64,000 nucleotides of DNA from positions 62,001-126,000 of the forward strand of contig NZ_OY288126.1 of the NCBI RefSeq assembly GCF_958439165.1. Direction: 5' to 3'. This document shows positions 16,725-24,614 of the stretch, in pieces (within the stretch, counting starts at the first letter, position 1; each line of letters begins with the position of its first letter). The notes under the pieces were generated by a model. It searched no databases and had not been told where the DNA came from. It worked only from the letters and a program-made list of their open reading frames with translations. Origin of the DNA: an uncultured Hydrogenophaga sp. GTDB taxonomy: Bacteria > Pseudomonadota > Gammaproteobacteria > Burkholderiales > Burkholderiaceae_C. The translations under genes and the position numbers were made by a program.

Positions 16725-17181
16725 GCATCCGGCACAGCGGGAACGCCATGGCGCGATGACGACGCGTTGCACCCGCAATGGGCACAAGAATATCGAGGCC
16801 GGGCTCTGGACACACCACCCCGTACTCACCGTGGGCCGACCAGCCAATAAAGTTGATTGCTGTTTTAGGTGACGTCGACCGTAAGGGGCTAGGACCTGCT
16901 CGAACGGGTAATGCTGGAACTGGTGTTGAACGACCTCCGGCAGAGTCATCGTTCTGCAAAACTGCAGACTGCTCCTCCAGCATGGGTGACTTCAACCTCA
17001 CGCTCAAGTCGACCCGTGCAGGTCTCAACGTGCAGCAGTTGCTGCCTGCTAACCGGCCAGAGACGCTGGTGCGTCAGCAAACGGAGAAGCCCTTGTTATC
17101 TGAGAGTGGCGACTCGCGCAGATCAATGATCGAGCGCAGGGACGGTCATAGGTCAACAGCTGCCTCCGTCAACCGTGTCCC
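16725..17181. other. Stretch without a convincing gene
   Basis: I find no frame with recognisable domains, ribosome-binding site or the codon pattern of neighbouring genes. The part next to the VOC fragment may be its degraded 5' end; a minus-strand reading contains AINFIGWSAHGEYGVV. The rest shows no RNA gene or clear terminator. Confidence 0.5.
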
Positions 17182-17628
17182 TTACTCCCCCGGTATCTCC
17201 GGCTCCACCAACCGCGCCAGCAGCTCCAGCGACTGTTGCCAGCCCAGCGTGCAGCCGTCCGGGGGCAGGGCGTCGGGCAGGCCGGCCTGTTCGATGTTCA
17301 GCTCGGTGCCGCTGCCCACGGCCTTGAACAAGGTGGTGGTGACCAGTTCGCCGGGCAGGTGCGGGCTGTCGAAGCGGTCGGTGGCCACGATCTTTTCGTT
17401 GGGCACCAGCTCCCGGAACTCGCCGCCGAAGTCGTGGGTCTGGCCGGCACTGAAGTTGGTGAACGACATGCGGAAGCGTCCGCCGGGGCGGGCGTCCATC
17501 TCGTGCACCGTGGCGGTGAAGCCGTCGGGCGCGTTCCATTTGGCCAGTGCGGCAGGGTCGATGAAGGCACGGAAGACCCGCTCGGGCGGGGCACGCAGCA
17601 CGCGCTGAAAACGCAGGGTGTAGGGCAT
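17182..17628 (-). CDS. SRPBCC / AHSA1-like protein
   Basis: The 148-residue product is a complete START-like (SRPBCC) domain of the AHSA1 type: RVLRAPPERVFRAFIDPAALAKW at the N-terminus, DARPGGRFRMSF, GGEFRELVPNEKIVATDRF, and a C-terminal CTLGWQQSLELLARLVE. Proteins of this group bind hydrophobic ligands or assist client proteins; many are uncharacterised stress-related proteins. It lies 24 bp beyond the start-distal end of the LytTR regulator gene on the same strand, so it may be the last gene of that operon. Confidence 0.88.
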   Translation of the reverse strand: MPYTLRFQRVLRAPPERVFRAFIDPAALAKWNAPDGFTATVHEMDARPGGRFRMSFTNFSAGQTHDFGGEFRELVPNEKIVATDRFDSPHLPGELVTTTLFKAVGSGTELNIEQAGLPDALPPDGCTLGWQQSLELLARLVEPEIPGE

Positions 17629-17652
17629 GGTGGTCTCCTGGGGGTGAAGCCG

Positions 17653-18495
17653 TCACAGCGGCCGAAGTCGATGTTCGTGCAGCCGGCTCACCGGCCAGCG
17701 TTCGGGCCGTCCGTGCAGGCTCAGGCTGAGCTTGCCGTTGTCGCTGCGCACGGCCTCGGCAATGGCGCTGGCGCGCACGACGGTGCCCCGGTGCACCTGC
17801 CAGAACTCGTCGGGGTTCAGGCGCGGCAGCAGGTCCTTCAGCGGTGTGCGCAGCAGCAGTTCCGTGTCGGTGGTGAGCACGCGCACGTACTTGTCGGCGG
17901 CCTCGAACACCAGCACCTGCTCGATGGGCACCACCCGCAGCGTGGCGCCCACGCTGGCGGTGATCAGCCGCAGGGGTTCGGCCGGCGTGGCGCTGGCGTC
18001 GGGCAGTCCGGTGCTGGCGGGTTCCAGCAGCTGGTGCAGCCGGCCCAGCAGGGCCTGCAGCTGCTGTTCTTCGGTTGTGTGGTGGGTGGTGGGGTTCGGG
18101 GTGGCGGTGGGTCGGTCCAGGTGCTGGCGGATGCGGTCCAGGGTGCGTTCCAGCCGTTCGGGCCGCACCGGCTTGAGCAGGTAGTCGATGGCCTGCGCCT
18201 CGAAGGCCTGCACCGCGTACTGGTCGTAAGCGGTCACGAACACCAGGGCGGGGAAGGGCAGGCCTGCTGGCCAGTGTTCGGCGATCTCGGCGGCTGCTTC
18301 CAGGCCGCTCTGGCCCGGCATGCGGATGTCCAGAAACAGCACCTGCGGCCGGGCCTGCAGCGCCACCTGCACGGCGCTGTGGCCGTCGGCCACCACTGGC
18401 AGCAGGATCAGGGCCGGCCAGCTGCGCTGCAGCTCGGCGCACAGCGCCTGGGCCAGCAGGGGTTCGTCTTCGGCGATGAGGGCGGTCGGGCTCAT
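17653..18495 (-). CDS. LytTR-family response regulator
   Basis: The 280-residue product has a receiver domain (AEDEP acidic pocket at 8-12, phospho-acceptor D56 in LFLDIRMPGQSG, YLLKP lysine). A proline/threonine-rich linker follows, then a C-terminal LytTR DNA-binding domain with VLVFEAADKYVRVLT and FWQVHRGTVVRASAI. This AlgR/LytR type binds DNA through beta strands. The start overlaps the partner kinase stop by 4 bp. Targets cannot be read from the sequence, but the adjacent SRPBCC gene is a candidate. Confidence 0.93.
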   Translation of the reverse strand: MSPTALIAEDEPLLAQALCAELQRSWPALILLPVVADGHSAVQVALQARPQVLFLDIRMPGQSGLEAAAEIAEHWPAGLPFPALVFVTAYDQYAVQAFEAQAIDYLLKPVRPERLERTLDRIRQHLDRPTATPNPTTHHTTEEQQLQALLGRLHQLLEPASTGLPDASATPAEPLRLITASVGATLRVVPIEQVLVFEAADKYVRVLTTDTELLLRTPLKDLLPRLNPDEFWQVHRGTVVRASAIAEAVRSDNGKLSLSLHGRPERWPVSRLHEHRLRPL

Positions 18496-19580
18496 GCAGC
18501 GTGGGTGATGGTGGCAGCGTGGGCGGTGGACAGTGGCAGGCGCAAGGTGATGCTGGTGCCTTCGCCGGGTTGGCTGTGCCAGTGGCAGTGTGCCGCAGCA
18601 CCGTGGGCGCTGGCCAGCCGTTCACGCACCTGGGCCAGGCCGAAGCCGCTGCTCTGGCCCGGCTCGCTGGCACAGCCGGTGCCGTTGTCCTGCACCACCA
18701 GTTGCAGCGCGCCGTCGACCACGCTGGCCGATACCGCCACATGCCCGCCGGCCACCGAAGGCTCCAGCCCGTGGCGGATGGCGTTCTCCACCAGGGGCTG
18801 CAGCAGCAGGGCGGGTACCGGGTGCTGTTGCAGCGCCGCAGGCAGGTCCAGCGAGTGGCTCAGGCGCGGGCCCATGCGCACCGCCATGAGCGCCAGGTAG
18901 TCGGCCAGCCGGTCGAACTCGGCGGCCAGGGTATGGTGGCCGGGGCCGCTGCGGCTGGCCTGCAGGGTGGCGCGCAGGAAGCCGTCGAGCCGGTCCAGCA
19001 TGGCCAGGGCGCGCGGCGGGTCGGTGGCAATCAGCGCGCGCAGGTTGGCCAGGGTGTTGAACAGCATGTGCGGCTCCAGCTGCGATTCCAGCAGCCGCAA
19101 GCGCGCCTCGGTGGCCTGGCGCTCGGCCGCTTCCGAAGCCTGGCGGGCCAGGGCCAGCTGTTCGCGGCTGGTGAACACATAGGTGGTGATGCCGGCGGCC
19201 ACCAGCGACACCGCCATGATCTGCAGCGTGCTGGTGGGCAGCCCGTGCAGGCCCAGCAGCACCGGGCGGCCGAGCAGGGCATTGGCCAGCAGGCAGCCGG
19301 CGCTGTAGCCGGCCACCACGCCCACCATCACCAGCAGGGCCATGCGCCAGCCGGCCAGCCGGCCCAGCGGGTGGAAGACAAAGCGTCCACCGTCGATGCA
19401 CGCCCAGATCAGCAGGCCGATGCACTGCGAGTACACCCAGTTCACCCAGAGGCCCTCACGGCCCGGCAGCGCCAGGAACAAGGCAACCACCGTGTTGACC
19501 GCCACCGTGAACAGCAGCCGCCGGGTGATGCGGCTCGGGTCGTGTCGGAGGAGGGCTGCGCCGGTCAAGATCGGGTCCAT
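18492..19580 (-). CDS. LytS/AlgZ-type sensor histidine kinase
   Basis: The 362-residue kinase has four hydrophobic segments in the first 135 residues (near 22-40, 48-62, 79-103 and 116-136). A coiled linker QASEAAERQATEARLRLLE, the His_kinase box LEPHMLFNTLANLRAL with H171, and an ATPase domain with LVENAIRHGLEP and GTGCASEPGQSSGFGLAQVRERL follow. This is the short-loop AlgZ/YehU arrangement with no large periplasmic sensor, so it probably senses a signal in or near the membrane. It is coupled to the LytTR regulator. Confidence 0.93.
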   Translation of the reverse strand: MDPILTGAALLRHDPSRITRRLLFTVAVNTVVALFLALPGREGLWVNWVYSQCIGLLIWACIDGGRFVFHPLGRLAGWRMALLVMVGVVAGYSAGCLLANALLGRPVLLGLHGLPTSTLQIMAVSLVAAGITTYVFTSREQLALARQASEAAERQATEARLRLLESQLEPHMLFNTLANLRALIATDPPRALAMLDRLDGFLRATLQASRSGPGHHTLAAEFDRLADYLALMAVRMGPRLSHSLDLPAALQQHPVPALLLQPLVENAIRHGLEPSVAGGHVAVSASVVDGALQLVVQDNGTGCASEPGQSSGFGLAQVRERLASAHGAAAHCHWHSQPGEGTSITLRLPLSTAHAATITHAA

Positions 19581-19614
19581 GCGGCAGTATGGTGCGAAAC
19601 CTTCGGCGCGCGCT

Positions 19615-20019
19615 TCAGGCCAGCAGTGATCGCACCCAGTCGCCCAGCAGCCGCCCCGGCATGAGCGTGAAGCCGCCGGCCACCAGGCAGGCGCCGATGT
19701 AGAGCTGCAGCATGGTCTGGCGGTGCGCCTGCAGCCGGCCCTGCAGCATGTGGCGCATGGCCACCACCAGCATCACCAGCACGAAGGGCGCCAGCAGGTG
19801 AATGGGCCCGAAGCCGGCGATGTTCGGCAGCCGTGCCGCCGGTATGAACAGCGCCGAAAGTGCGGTGAACACCATCAGCAGGACCCAGCTGTAGCCGGCA
19901 GCCCGGTGCAGGCGGGTGCGCACATGGCCGCTGCGGCGCGACCACAGGGCCAGCGGGCCGATGATGACGGCCGCCAGTGCGGCGGCGGTGTGGATGGCAA
20001 TCACGGGGGTGAACGACAT
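19615..20019 (-). CDS. DUF2306-like membrane protein
   Basis: The 134-residue product is almost entirely membrane-embedded, with four predicted helices: VIAIHTAAALAAVIIGPLALW, YSWVLLMVFTALSALFI, IHLLAPFVLVMLVVAM and LYIGACLVAGGFTLMPG. It has the HxxxG and LHRxxGY pattern of the DUF2306 family, whose function is unknown. It has an AGGAGG-like site before the ATG. It is divergent from the rsuA gene, and 34 bp separate its end from the start of the kinase gene. Confidence 0.8.
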   Translation of the reverse strand: MSFTPVIAIHTAAALAAVIIGPLALWSRRSGHVRTRLHRAAGYSWVLLMVFTALSALFIPAARLPNIAGFGPIHLLAPFVLVMLVVAMRHMLQGRLQAHRQTMLQLYIGACLVAGGFTLMPGRLLGDWVRSLLA

Positions 20020-20166
20020 GGCAGGACCTCCTGGGAATGGGGGTACTGTCGGCGCCCGACCGCTGCCTGCCCACCGTGTTGCGACCAGTCGACCGCATGG
20101 GGGCGCGAAACGACGCCGGCGTTCGCGAGCGGCAGCTCGCGCCGCGCAGGCACAATGCCGCCCACC

Positions 20167-20901
20167 ATGATGGCGTTGCAGGACATTCTTTTTTCTCAGG
20201 GCTTCGGCACGCGCCGGGTCTGTTTCGGGCTGATCCAGATGGGTCATGTGGCGGTGGGCGAGCCGGGCACGGTGTGCCTGGACCCGCTGGAGCGCTTCGA
20301 TCCGCAGGGGCTCACCTTCCGGGTGCAGGGTCAGGCATGGGCCTACCACGAGCGGGCCTACCTCATGCTGCACAAGCCCACCGGCTACGAGTGCTCGCAC
20401 AAGCCCGGTGCCCACCCCGGCGTCTACACCCTGCTGCCGGGGCCGCTGCGCGAGCGCGGCGGCGGTGCCTCGGCCGGTGTGCAGGCGGTGGGCCGGCTCG
20501 ACCAGGACACCACCGGCCTGCTGCTGCTGTCGGACGACGGCAAGTTCATCCACCGCATGACCTCGCCGCGCCACCACGTTCCCAAGGTCTACGAGGTGAC
20601 CCTCAAGCACCCGGGCGAGCCGGCCATGGTGGAGCGGTTGTTGGCCGGCGTGGTGCTGGAAGATGACCCGAAGCCGGTGAAGGCGGCGGCCTGCACGCTG
20701 CTCGCGCCGACCCACCTGCAGCTGACCTTGACCGAAGGCAAGTACCACCAGGTCAAGCGCATGGTGGCGGCTGCGGGCAATCGGGTGGAGGGGCTGCACC
20801 GCTCGCGCATCGGCCGCATCGATCTGCCGGCCGACCTGCAGCCGGGTCAGTGGCGCTGGCTGACGGCCGAAGAGGTGGCCTCGCTCATCGCGAAGGCCTG
20901 A
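20167..20901 (+). CDS. rsuA: Ribosomal small-subunit pseudouridine synthase RsuA-like
   Basis: The 244-residue product has a short S4-like N-terminal domain (LQDILFSQGFGTRRVCFGLIQMGHVAVG) and the RsuA/RluB/E/F catalytic domain with YLMLHKPTGYECSHK, the active-site aspartate in VGRLDQDTTGLLLLSDDG, and GKYHQVKRMVAAAGNRVEGLHR. The YECSH sequence favours RsuA, which modifies U516 of 16S rRNA. There are two adjacent ATG codons; the first is used. Its promoter region is shared with the divergent DUF2306 gene. Confidence 0.9.
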   Translation: MMALQDILFSQGFGTRRVCFGLIQMGHVAVGEPGTVCLDPLERFDPQGLTFRVQGQAWAYHERAYLMLHKPTGYECSHKPGAHPGVYTLLPGPLRERGGGASAGVQAVGRLDQDTTGLLLLSDDGKFIHRMTSPRHHVPKVYEVTLKHPGEPAMVERLLAGVVLEDDPKPVKAAACTLLAPTHLQLTLTEGKYHQVKRMVAAAGNRVEGLHRSRIGRIDLPADLQPGQWRWLTAEEVASLIAKA

Positions 20902-20919
20902 GGCGGCCCCGCGCCGGCC

Positions 20920-21654
20920 TCAGAGCAGGTCGCCGCGCCGGCTGTCCAGCGGCATCAGGAAGGAGTTGTCCTGCCATTGCGACGGCATGTCGCTGCGGGG
21001 CTCGCCGGTCTGGCTGCTGGGCCAGTTGCTGAGCGGCCCGAAGTCGCTGTGGCGGGTGCTGCGCTGCCGGTGGATGGCGGTGCGCAGGTTGTTCTGCGCC
21101 GCGATGATGGCGCGCTCTTCCATCTCGCGTTCGCGCATGGACTGGCTCATGGATGACTCGCCCAGAAACTCGGCCCGGATCTCGGCGACGGTCGGCAGGC
21201 CGTTCGACTGCACCACCCAGTAAGGCAGGTGGCACTGGCCAAGCAGCGAATGCTTGACGGCGCGTGTGCTGCGCGGGATGCCGGTGGAACCGGGCACGTC
21301 CACACAGCCGACCACGCGGCCGTCGGCCCGGCAGATGGTGAAGGTGCAATACACCCCGCCGAGCAGCTTGTACCAGTCCATGCTTTCCTGCTTCTCGCGC
21401 GGCAGGGTGAAGCGGGTGACCGGCAGCTTGATCAGGATGTGGTGGTCATAAAAGGCCCTGGAGAGCCAGTGCCAGACCCGAGCTTCCTCGCTGTTGACCA
21501 CCGAGCGGATGGCCAGTGGCCAATGCTCCGGCAGCTTGCGCCGTGCACGCGCCGAACGCGCCGTCCAGAACCGCTGCAGCCACGCCCCGGCCACCGCCAC
21601 GACGGGCAGCAGCACGGCGAGCAGCCATGGCGAGTTCCAGGAGAGGGTGTTCAT
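20920..21654 (-). CDS. DUF2726-containing membrane-anchored protein
   Basis: The 244-residue product has one N-terminal membrane helix (SPWLLAVLLPVVAVAGAWL). A DUF2726-type domain at about 40-155 follows, with VVNSEEARVWHWLSRAF, LREKQE-like basic segment and RADGRVVGCVDVPG, a pattern related to restriction-endonuclease-like folds. A charged tail contains MREREMEERAIIAAQNNLRTAIHRQR. Function is unknown. It is convergent with rsuA, with 18 bp between stops. Confidence 0.75.
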   Translation of the reverse strand: MNTLSWNSPWLLAVLLPVVAVAGAWLQRFWTARSARARRKLPEHWPLAIRSVVNSEEARVWHWLSRAFYDHHILIKLPVTRFTLPREKQESMDWYKLLGGVYCTFTICRADGRVVGCVDVPGSTGIPRSTRAVKHSLLGQCHLPYWVVQSNGLPTVAEIRAEFLGESSMSQSMREREMEERAIIAAQNNLRTAIHRQRSTRHSDFGPLSNWPSSQTGEPRSDMPSQWQDNSFLMPLDSRRGDLL

Positions 21655-21800
21655 GGTGATGAGGAGGGTCTGACCGCCAGGGCGGATGTATCAAAGTGTA
21701 TTGATAACCGTCCGTCGGCATGGCGAAGCCTGGCCCACTTGAGCCAAAAAGCAGGCAAATGTGTGAATTTTGTTGAAAAACCGGCTTTGCGCTTGCCGCT

Positions 21801-22604
21801 TCAGGGCAACGGCGCCAGGAAAGCGGTCACTGCCCGTGTCAGCGCTTCCGGCTGGTCGCGGTGCGGGCTGTGGCCACACGCTTCCAGCTCCAGCGTCATG
21901 GCCTGGGGCACCTGCCGTTCGATGGCCCGCAGCTGCTCCAGCGTGCCGTATTCATCCTGCCGCCCCTGCACCAGCATCAGCGGCGAGCCGATACGGCTGC
22001 AGGTCGCACGGATGTCGAACGCCCGGAACGCATCGCTGAGCCAGACGTCGTTCCATTGCCAGAAGGCGTTCTCCACGTCGGCATGGTGGCGTGCCAGCCG
22101 TTCGCGCAGTCCGCTGCCAAAAGCCTCGCGGGCAGCGGTGATGGCCTGGATGGCCACGTCTTCGACGAACACGTGCGGGGCCATGGCCACGGTGGCCGTG
22201 ACGGCGTGGCTGGCCGCATGCAGCAGCGCGATGGTGGCGCCGTCGGAATGGCCGACCAGCACCGGCTGGCGCAGGTCCAGCGCAGCGAGCAGCAGGGGCA
22301 GCACGCTCAATGCTTCGCGGTGCATGTAGTCGGGCCCGTGCTGCCCGACTGTCCAGAAACCCGGCGCGCCGGGCGCACCGCGCACATCGGGAACCGGGTC
22401 GGAGCGGCCGTATCCCCGGCGCGAATACACCACGCCGCTGCGTCCGGTGGCTGCGCACAGCTCGTGCGGCCAGGAGCGGTCCCGCTGCCGCCACATCGAC
22501 ACGCTGCCCAGCCCTTCGTGCAGGAACAGCAGCGGTGCCCGGCCTGCCGGGCCGTCGATGCGTTCGACCTCGAGGGCCACGCCGTGGATGTCGATGCGTT
22601 GCAT
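21801..22604 (-). CDS. Alpha/beta hydrolase
   Basis: The 267-residue product has the alpha/beta hydrolase pattern: PLLFLHEGLGSVSMWR for the oxyanion region, SRRGYGRSDP, nucleophile elbow LVGHSDGATIALLHA with S120, MLVQGRQDEYGT for the acid residue, and ACGHSPHRDQPE for the catalytic histidine. The substrate is unknown; the GHSDGA elbow is common in small esterases and lactonases. It stands alone: 146 bp separate it from the DUF2726 start, and it is divergent from the EI24 gene. Confidence 0.88.
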   Translation of the reverse strand: MQRIDIHGVALEVERIDGPAGRAPLLFLHEGLGSVSMWRQRDRSWPHELCAATGRSGVVYSRRGYGRSDPVPDVRGAPGAPGFWTVGQHGPDYMHREALSVLPLLLAALDLRQPVLVGHSDGATIALLHAASHAVTATVAMAPHVFVEDVAIQAITAAREAFGSGLRERLARHHADVENAFWQWNDVWLSDAFRAFDIRATCSRIGSPLMLVQGRQDEYGTLEQLRAIERQVPQAMTLELEACGHSPHRDQPEALTRAVTAFLAPLP

Positions 22605-22678
22605 GCGGCCATGCTAGGACCTGGGGCGGGTCGGGCGCTGTCGCCTGCGTTGAATGGCCGCGTTGTATTCTTGGACCC

Positions 22679-23557
22679 ATGTCCTTGATGTTCGATGCTT
22701 TCTGGCGCGCAGTGGCCTACTGCGTGCACCCCCGCGTGATCGGCCTCTCCATCCTGCCGCTGGTGCTGATGGTGGTGCTGTCGTTCGGCCTGGGGTACTT
22801 CTTCTGGGAACCGGCGGTGGCTGGGGTGACCGCCTGGTTCGAGGCTTTCGAGCTGGTGCAGGCCTTCCTGGCCTGGCTCGACCGGGTCGGCATGGGCACC
22901 CTGCGCACCGTCTTCGCACCGCTGGTGGTGCTGGTGCTGGCCACCCCGGCCATCGTGGTGCTGTGCCTGCTGCTGGTCTCGCTCTTCATGACGCCGGCCA
23001 TGGTCGATCTGGTCGCCCGTCGCCGGTTCGGCACGCTGGAGCGTCGCCACGGCGGCTCCATGGTGGCCAGCGTGCTGTGGTCCACCGGTTCCACGCTGCT
23101 GGCGCTGGTGGCACTGGTGCTGTCGGTGCCGGCCTGGTTCATTCCGCCGCTGGTGCTGATACTGCCGCCCTTGATCTGGGGCTGGCTGACCTACCGGGTG
23201 TTCACCTACGACGCCCTGTCCGAACACGCCACCCCCGAAGAGCGCCGCACCCTCATGCGCCGGCACCGCAGCTCGCTGCTGGCCATGGGCGTGCTGAGCG
23301 GCTACGTGGGCGCTGCGCCCAGCCTGCTGTGGGCCTCGGGCGCCATGTTCATCGCGCTCGCTCCATTGCTGGTGCCGATCGCCATCTGGATCTACACCCT
23401 GGTGTTCGCCTTTGCCTCGCTGTGGTTCGCCCACTACTGCCTGGCTGCGCTGGAGCGGCTGCGGCAGGAGCCGCTGATGGTGCCTGTGGAGGTGGTCGAT
23501 CCACCCGCCCCGCCCGCCGTCGAAGCCGCCCCGGCCCAACTGCCACCCCCGCTCTGA
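22679..23557 (+). CDS. EI24/CysZ-like membrane protein
   Basis: The 292-residue product has the EI24 domain found in the sulfate transporter CysZ. It has six or so hydrophobic segments including GLSILPLVLMVVLSFGLGYFF, LVVLVLATPAIVVLCLLLVSLF, LLALVALVLSVPAWFIPPLV and LLVPIAIWIYTLVFAF, with the conserved YxAFDALSEH-like stretch YRVFTYDALSEHA and a cytoplasmic proline-rich tail. A transport role is possible, but many betaproteobacterial EI24 proteins remain uncharacterised. It precedes the CinA-like gene by 18 bp and is probably co-transcribed with it. Confidence 0.85.
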   Translation: MSLMFDAFWRAVAYCVHPRVIGLSILPLVLMVVLSFGLGYFFWEPAVAGVTAWFEAFELVQAFLAWLDRVGMGTLRTVFAPLVVLVLATPAIVVLCLLLVSLFMTPAMVDLVARRRFGTLERRHGGSMVASVLWSTGSTLLALVALVLSVPAWFIPPLVLILPPLIWGWLTYRVFTYDALSEHATPEERRTLMRRHRSSLLAMGVLSGYVGAAPSLLWASGAMFIALAPLLVPIAIWIYTLVFAFASLWFAHYCLAALERLRQEPLMVPVEVVDPPAPPAVEAAPAQLPPPL

Positions 23558-23575
23558 ACCCTTCATTCCTGTCCC

Positions 23576-24403
23576 ATGTCTTCCTTCGGCCTGATCATCA
23601 TTGGCGACGAAATCCTGTCCGGCAAACGCCAGGACAAGCACATGTCGCAGGTCATACAGCTGCTCCAGGCGCGCGGCCTCTCGCTGGCCTGGTGCCAGCT
23701 GGTCGGCGATGACCGCCAGCGCATCACCCGCACGCTCCAGCGCGCCTTCGAGAGCGACGACATCGTGTTCTCGTGCGGCGGCATCGGCGCCACGCCCGAC
23801 GACCACACCCGCCAGTGCGCCGGCGCCGCGCTGGGCCGTGAACTGGAGCTGCACCCGCAGGCCCGCGACCTGATCGAGTCCCGCATGCGCGACCTCGCAG
23901 CCGAGCAGGGTGTTCCGTTCGACCCTTCGCGGCCGGACAACGTGCACCGCTACAACATGGGCGTGTTCCCGGCGGGCGCCCGCATCATTCCCAACCCTTA
24001 CAACAAGATCCCCGGTTTCAGCCTGGACGGCCCCGGTGGCGGCGCGGTGCACTTCGTGCCGGGCTTCCCGGTCATGGCCTGGCCCATGATCGAGTGGGTG
24101 CTCGACGAGCTCTACCCGCAACTGCACCAGATCGATGCCGGTCTGGAGAAGTCGGTGATCGTGATGGGGGCCATGGAGGCGGCGCTGACGCCGCTGATGG
24201 AGCGCATCGAGGCAGCACACCCTGTGAAGGTGTTCAGCCTGCCCAGCGTCGACCACCCGCAGTGGGGCCGGCACATCGAGTTGGGCGTCAAGGGTGCGGC
24301 AGCGTCGGTGGAGCAGGCTTTCGGGGCGCTGCAGGCCGGTCTGCGCGAGGTCGGTGCCCAACTTGGCCCCGAAATGGTGCGAAAAGCAGCCGCACCAGGT
24401 TGA
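23576..24403 (+). CDS. CinA/MoaB-like competence-damage domain protein
   Basis: The 275-residue product has an N-terminal MoaB/Mog-like domain: IIIGDEILSGKRQDKH, then VGDDRQRI and the SCGGIGATPDDHT loop that binds a molybdopterin-like ligand in the family. A C-terminal extension includes GGAVHFVPGFPVMAWPM. It resembles the stand-alone CinA N-terminal proteins, some of which act in pyridine nucleotide repair. The deamidase half of CinA is absent. Its stop codon lies inside the first NtrC-type palindrome of the glnA promoter region. Confidence 0.85.
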   Translation: MSSFGLIIIGDEILSGKRQDKHMSQVIQLLQARGLSLAWCQLVGDDRQRITRTLQRAFESDDIVFSCGGIGATPDDHTRQCAGAALGRELELHPQARDLIESRMRDLAAEQGVPFDPSRPDNVHRYNMGVFPAGARIIPNPYNKIPGFSLDGPGGGAVHFVPGFPVMAWPMIEWVLDELYPQLHQIDAGLEKSVIVMGAMEAALTPLMERIEAAHPVKVFSLPSVDHPQWGRHIELGVKGAAASVEQAFGALQAGLREVGAQLGPEMVRKAAAPG

Positions 24404-24418
24404 TGCACTGACAGTGCA
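24404..24418. promoter_or_regulatory. NtrC binding site 1 upstream of glnA
   Basis: TGCACTGACAGTGCA is a 15-bp palindrome of the NtrC type (TGCAC...GTGCA). It shares its last four bases with the second site, forming a tandem enhancer about 165 bp before the predicted start of transcription, a normal distance for NtrC enhancers. Confidence 0.6.
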
Positions 24419-24431
24419 CTCAAATGGTGCA
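24415..24431. promoter_or_regulatory. NtrC binding site 2 upstream of glnA
   Basis: TGCACTCAAATGGTGCA closely matches the enterobacterial NtrC consensus TGCACCA-N3-TGGTGCA with the correct 17-bp length. NtrC itself is encoded 3.4 kb downstream, so glnA is very probably under nitrogen control. Confidence 0.8.
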
Positions 24432-24548
24432 TTCTCGGTGCGAGCGGCCCCGCCCGACCGCGACCGGTGGTTGCCGCCGCTGGGCCATAATCCCGCGCTG
24501 TCGCCCGCTCCGCCCGAGCGGTGCGGGTGACTCGATCAACGGTTTCGG

Positions 24549-24564
24549 TGGCATGAAAGCTGCT
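24549..24564 (+). promoter_or_regulatory. Sigma-54 promoter of glnA
   Basis: TGGCAT-GAAAG-CTGCT matches the sigma-54 consensus TGGCAC-N5-TTGCW, including the invariant GG and GC at -24 and -12 with correct spacing. It predicts a transcription start about 40 bases before the glnA ATG and lies about 130 bp after the NtrC sites. Confidence 0.75.
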
Positions 24565-24614
24565 ACCCCTGGGCCGTACCGCTTTTTTCCTTCCAACCCG
24601 TACAGGAGCATTTG

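Noticed and set aside
24294..24530. Small plus-strand frame over the glnA regulatory region
   Set aside because: It covers the NtrC sites, has no ribosome-binding site and no similarity; the region is better explained as promoter.
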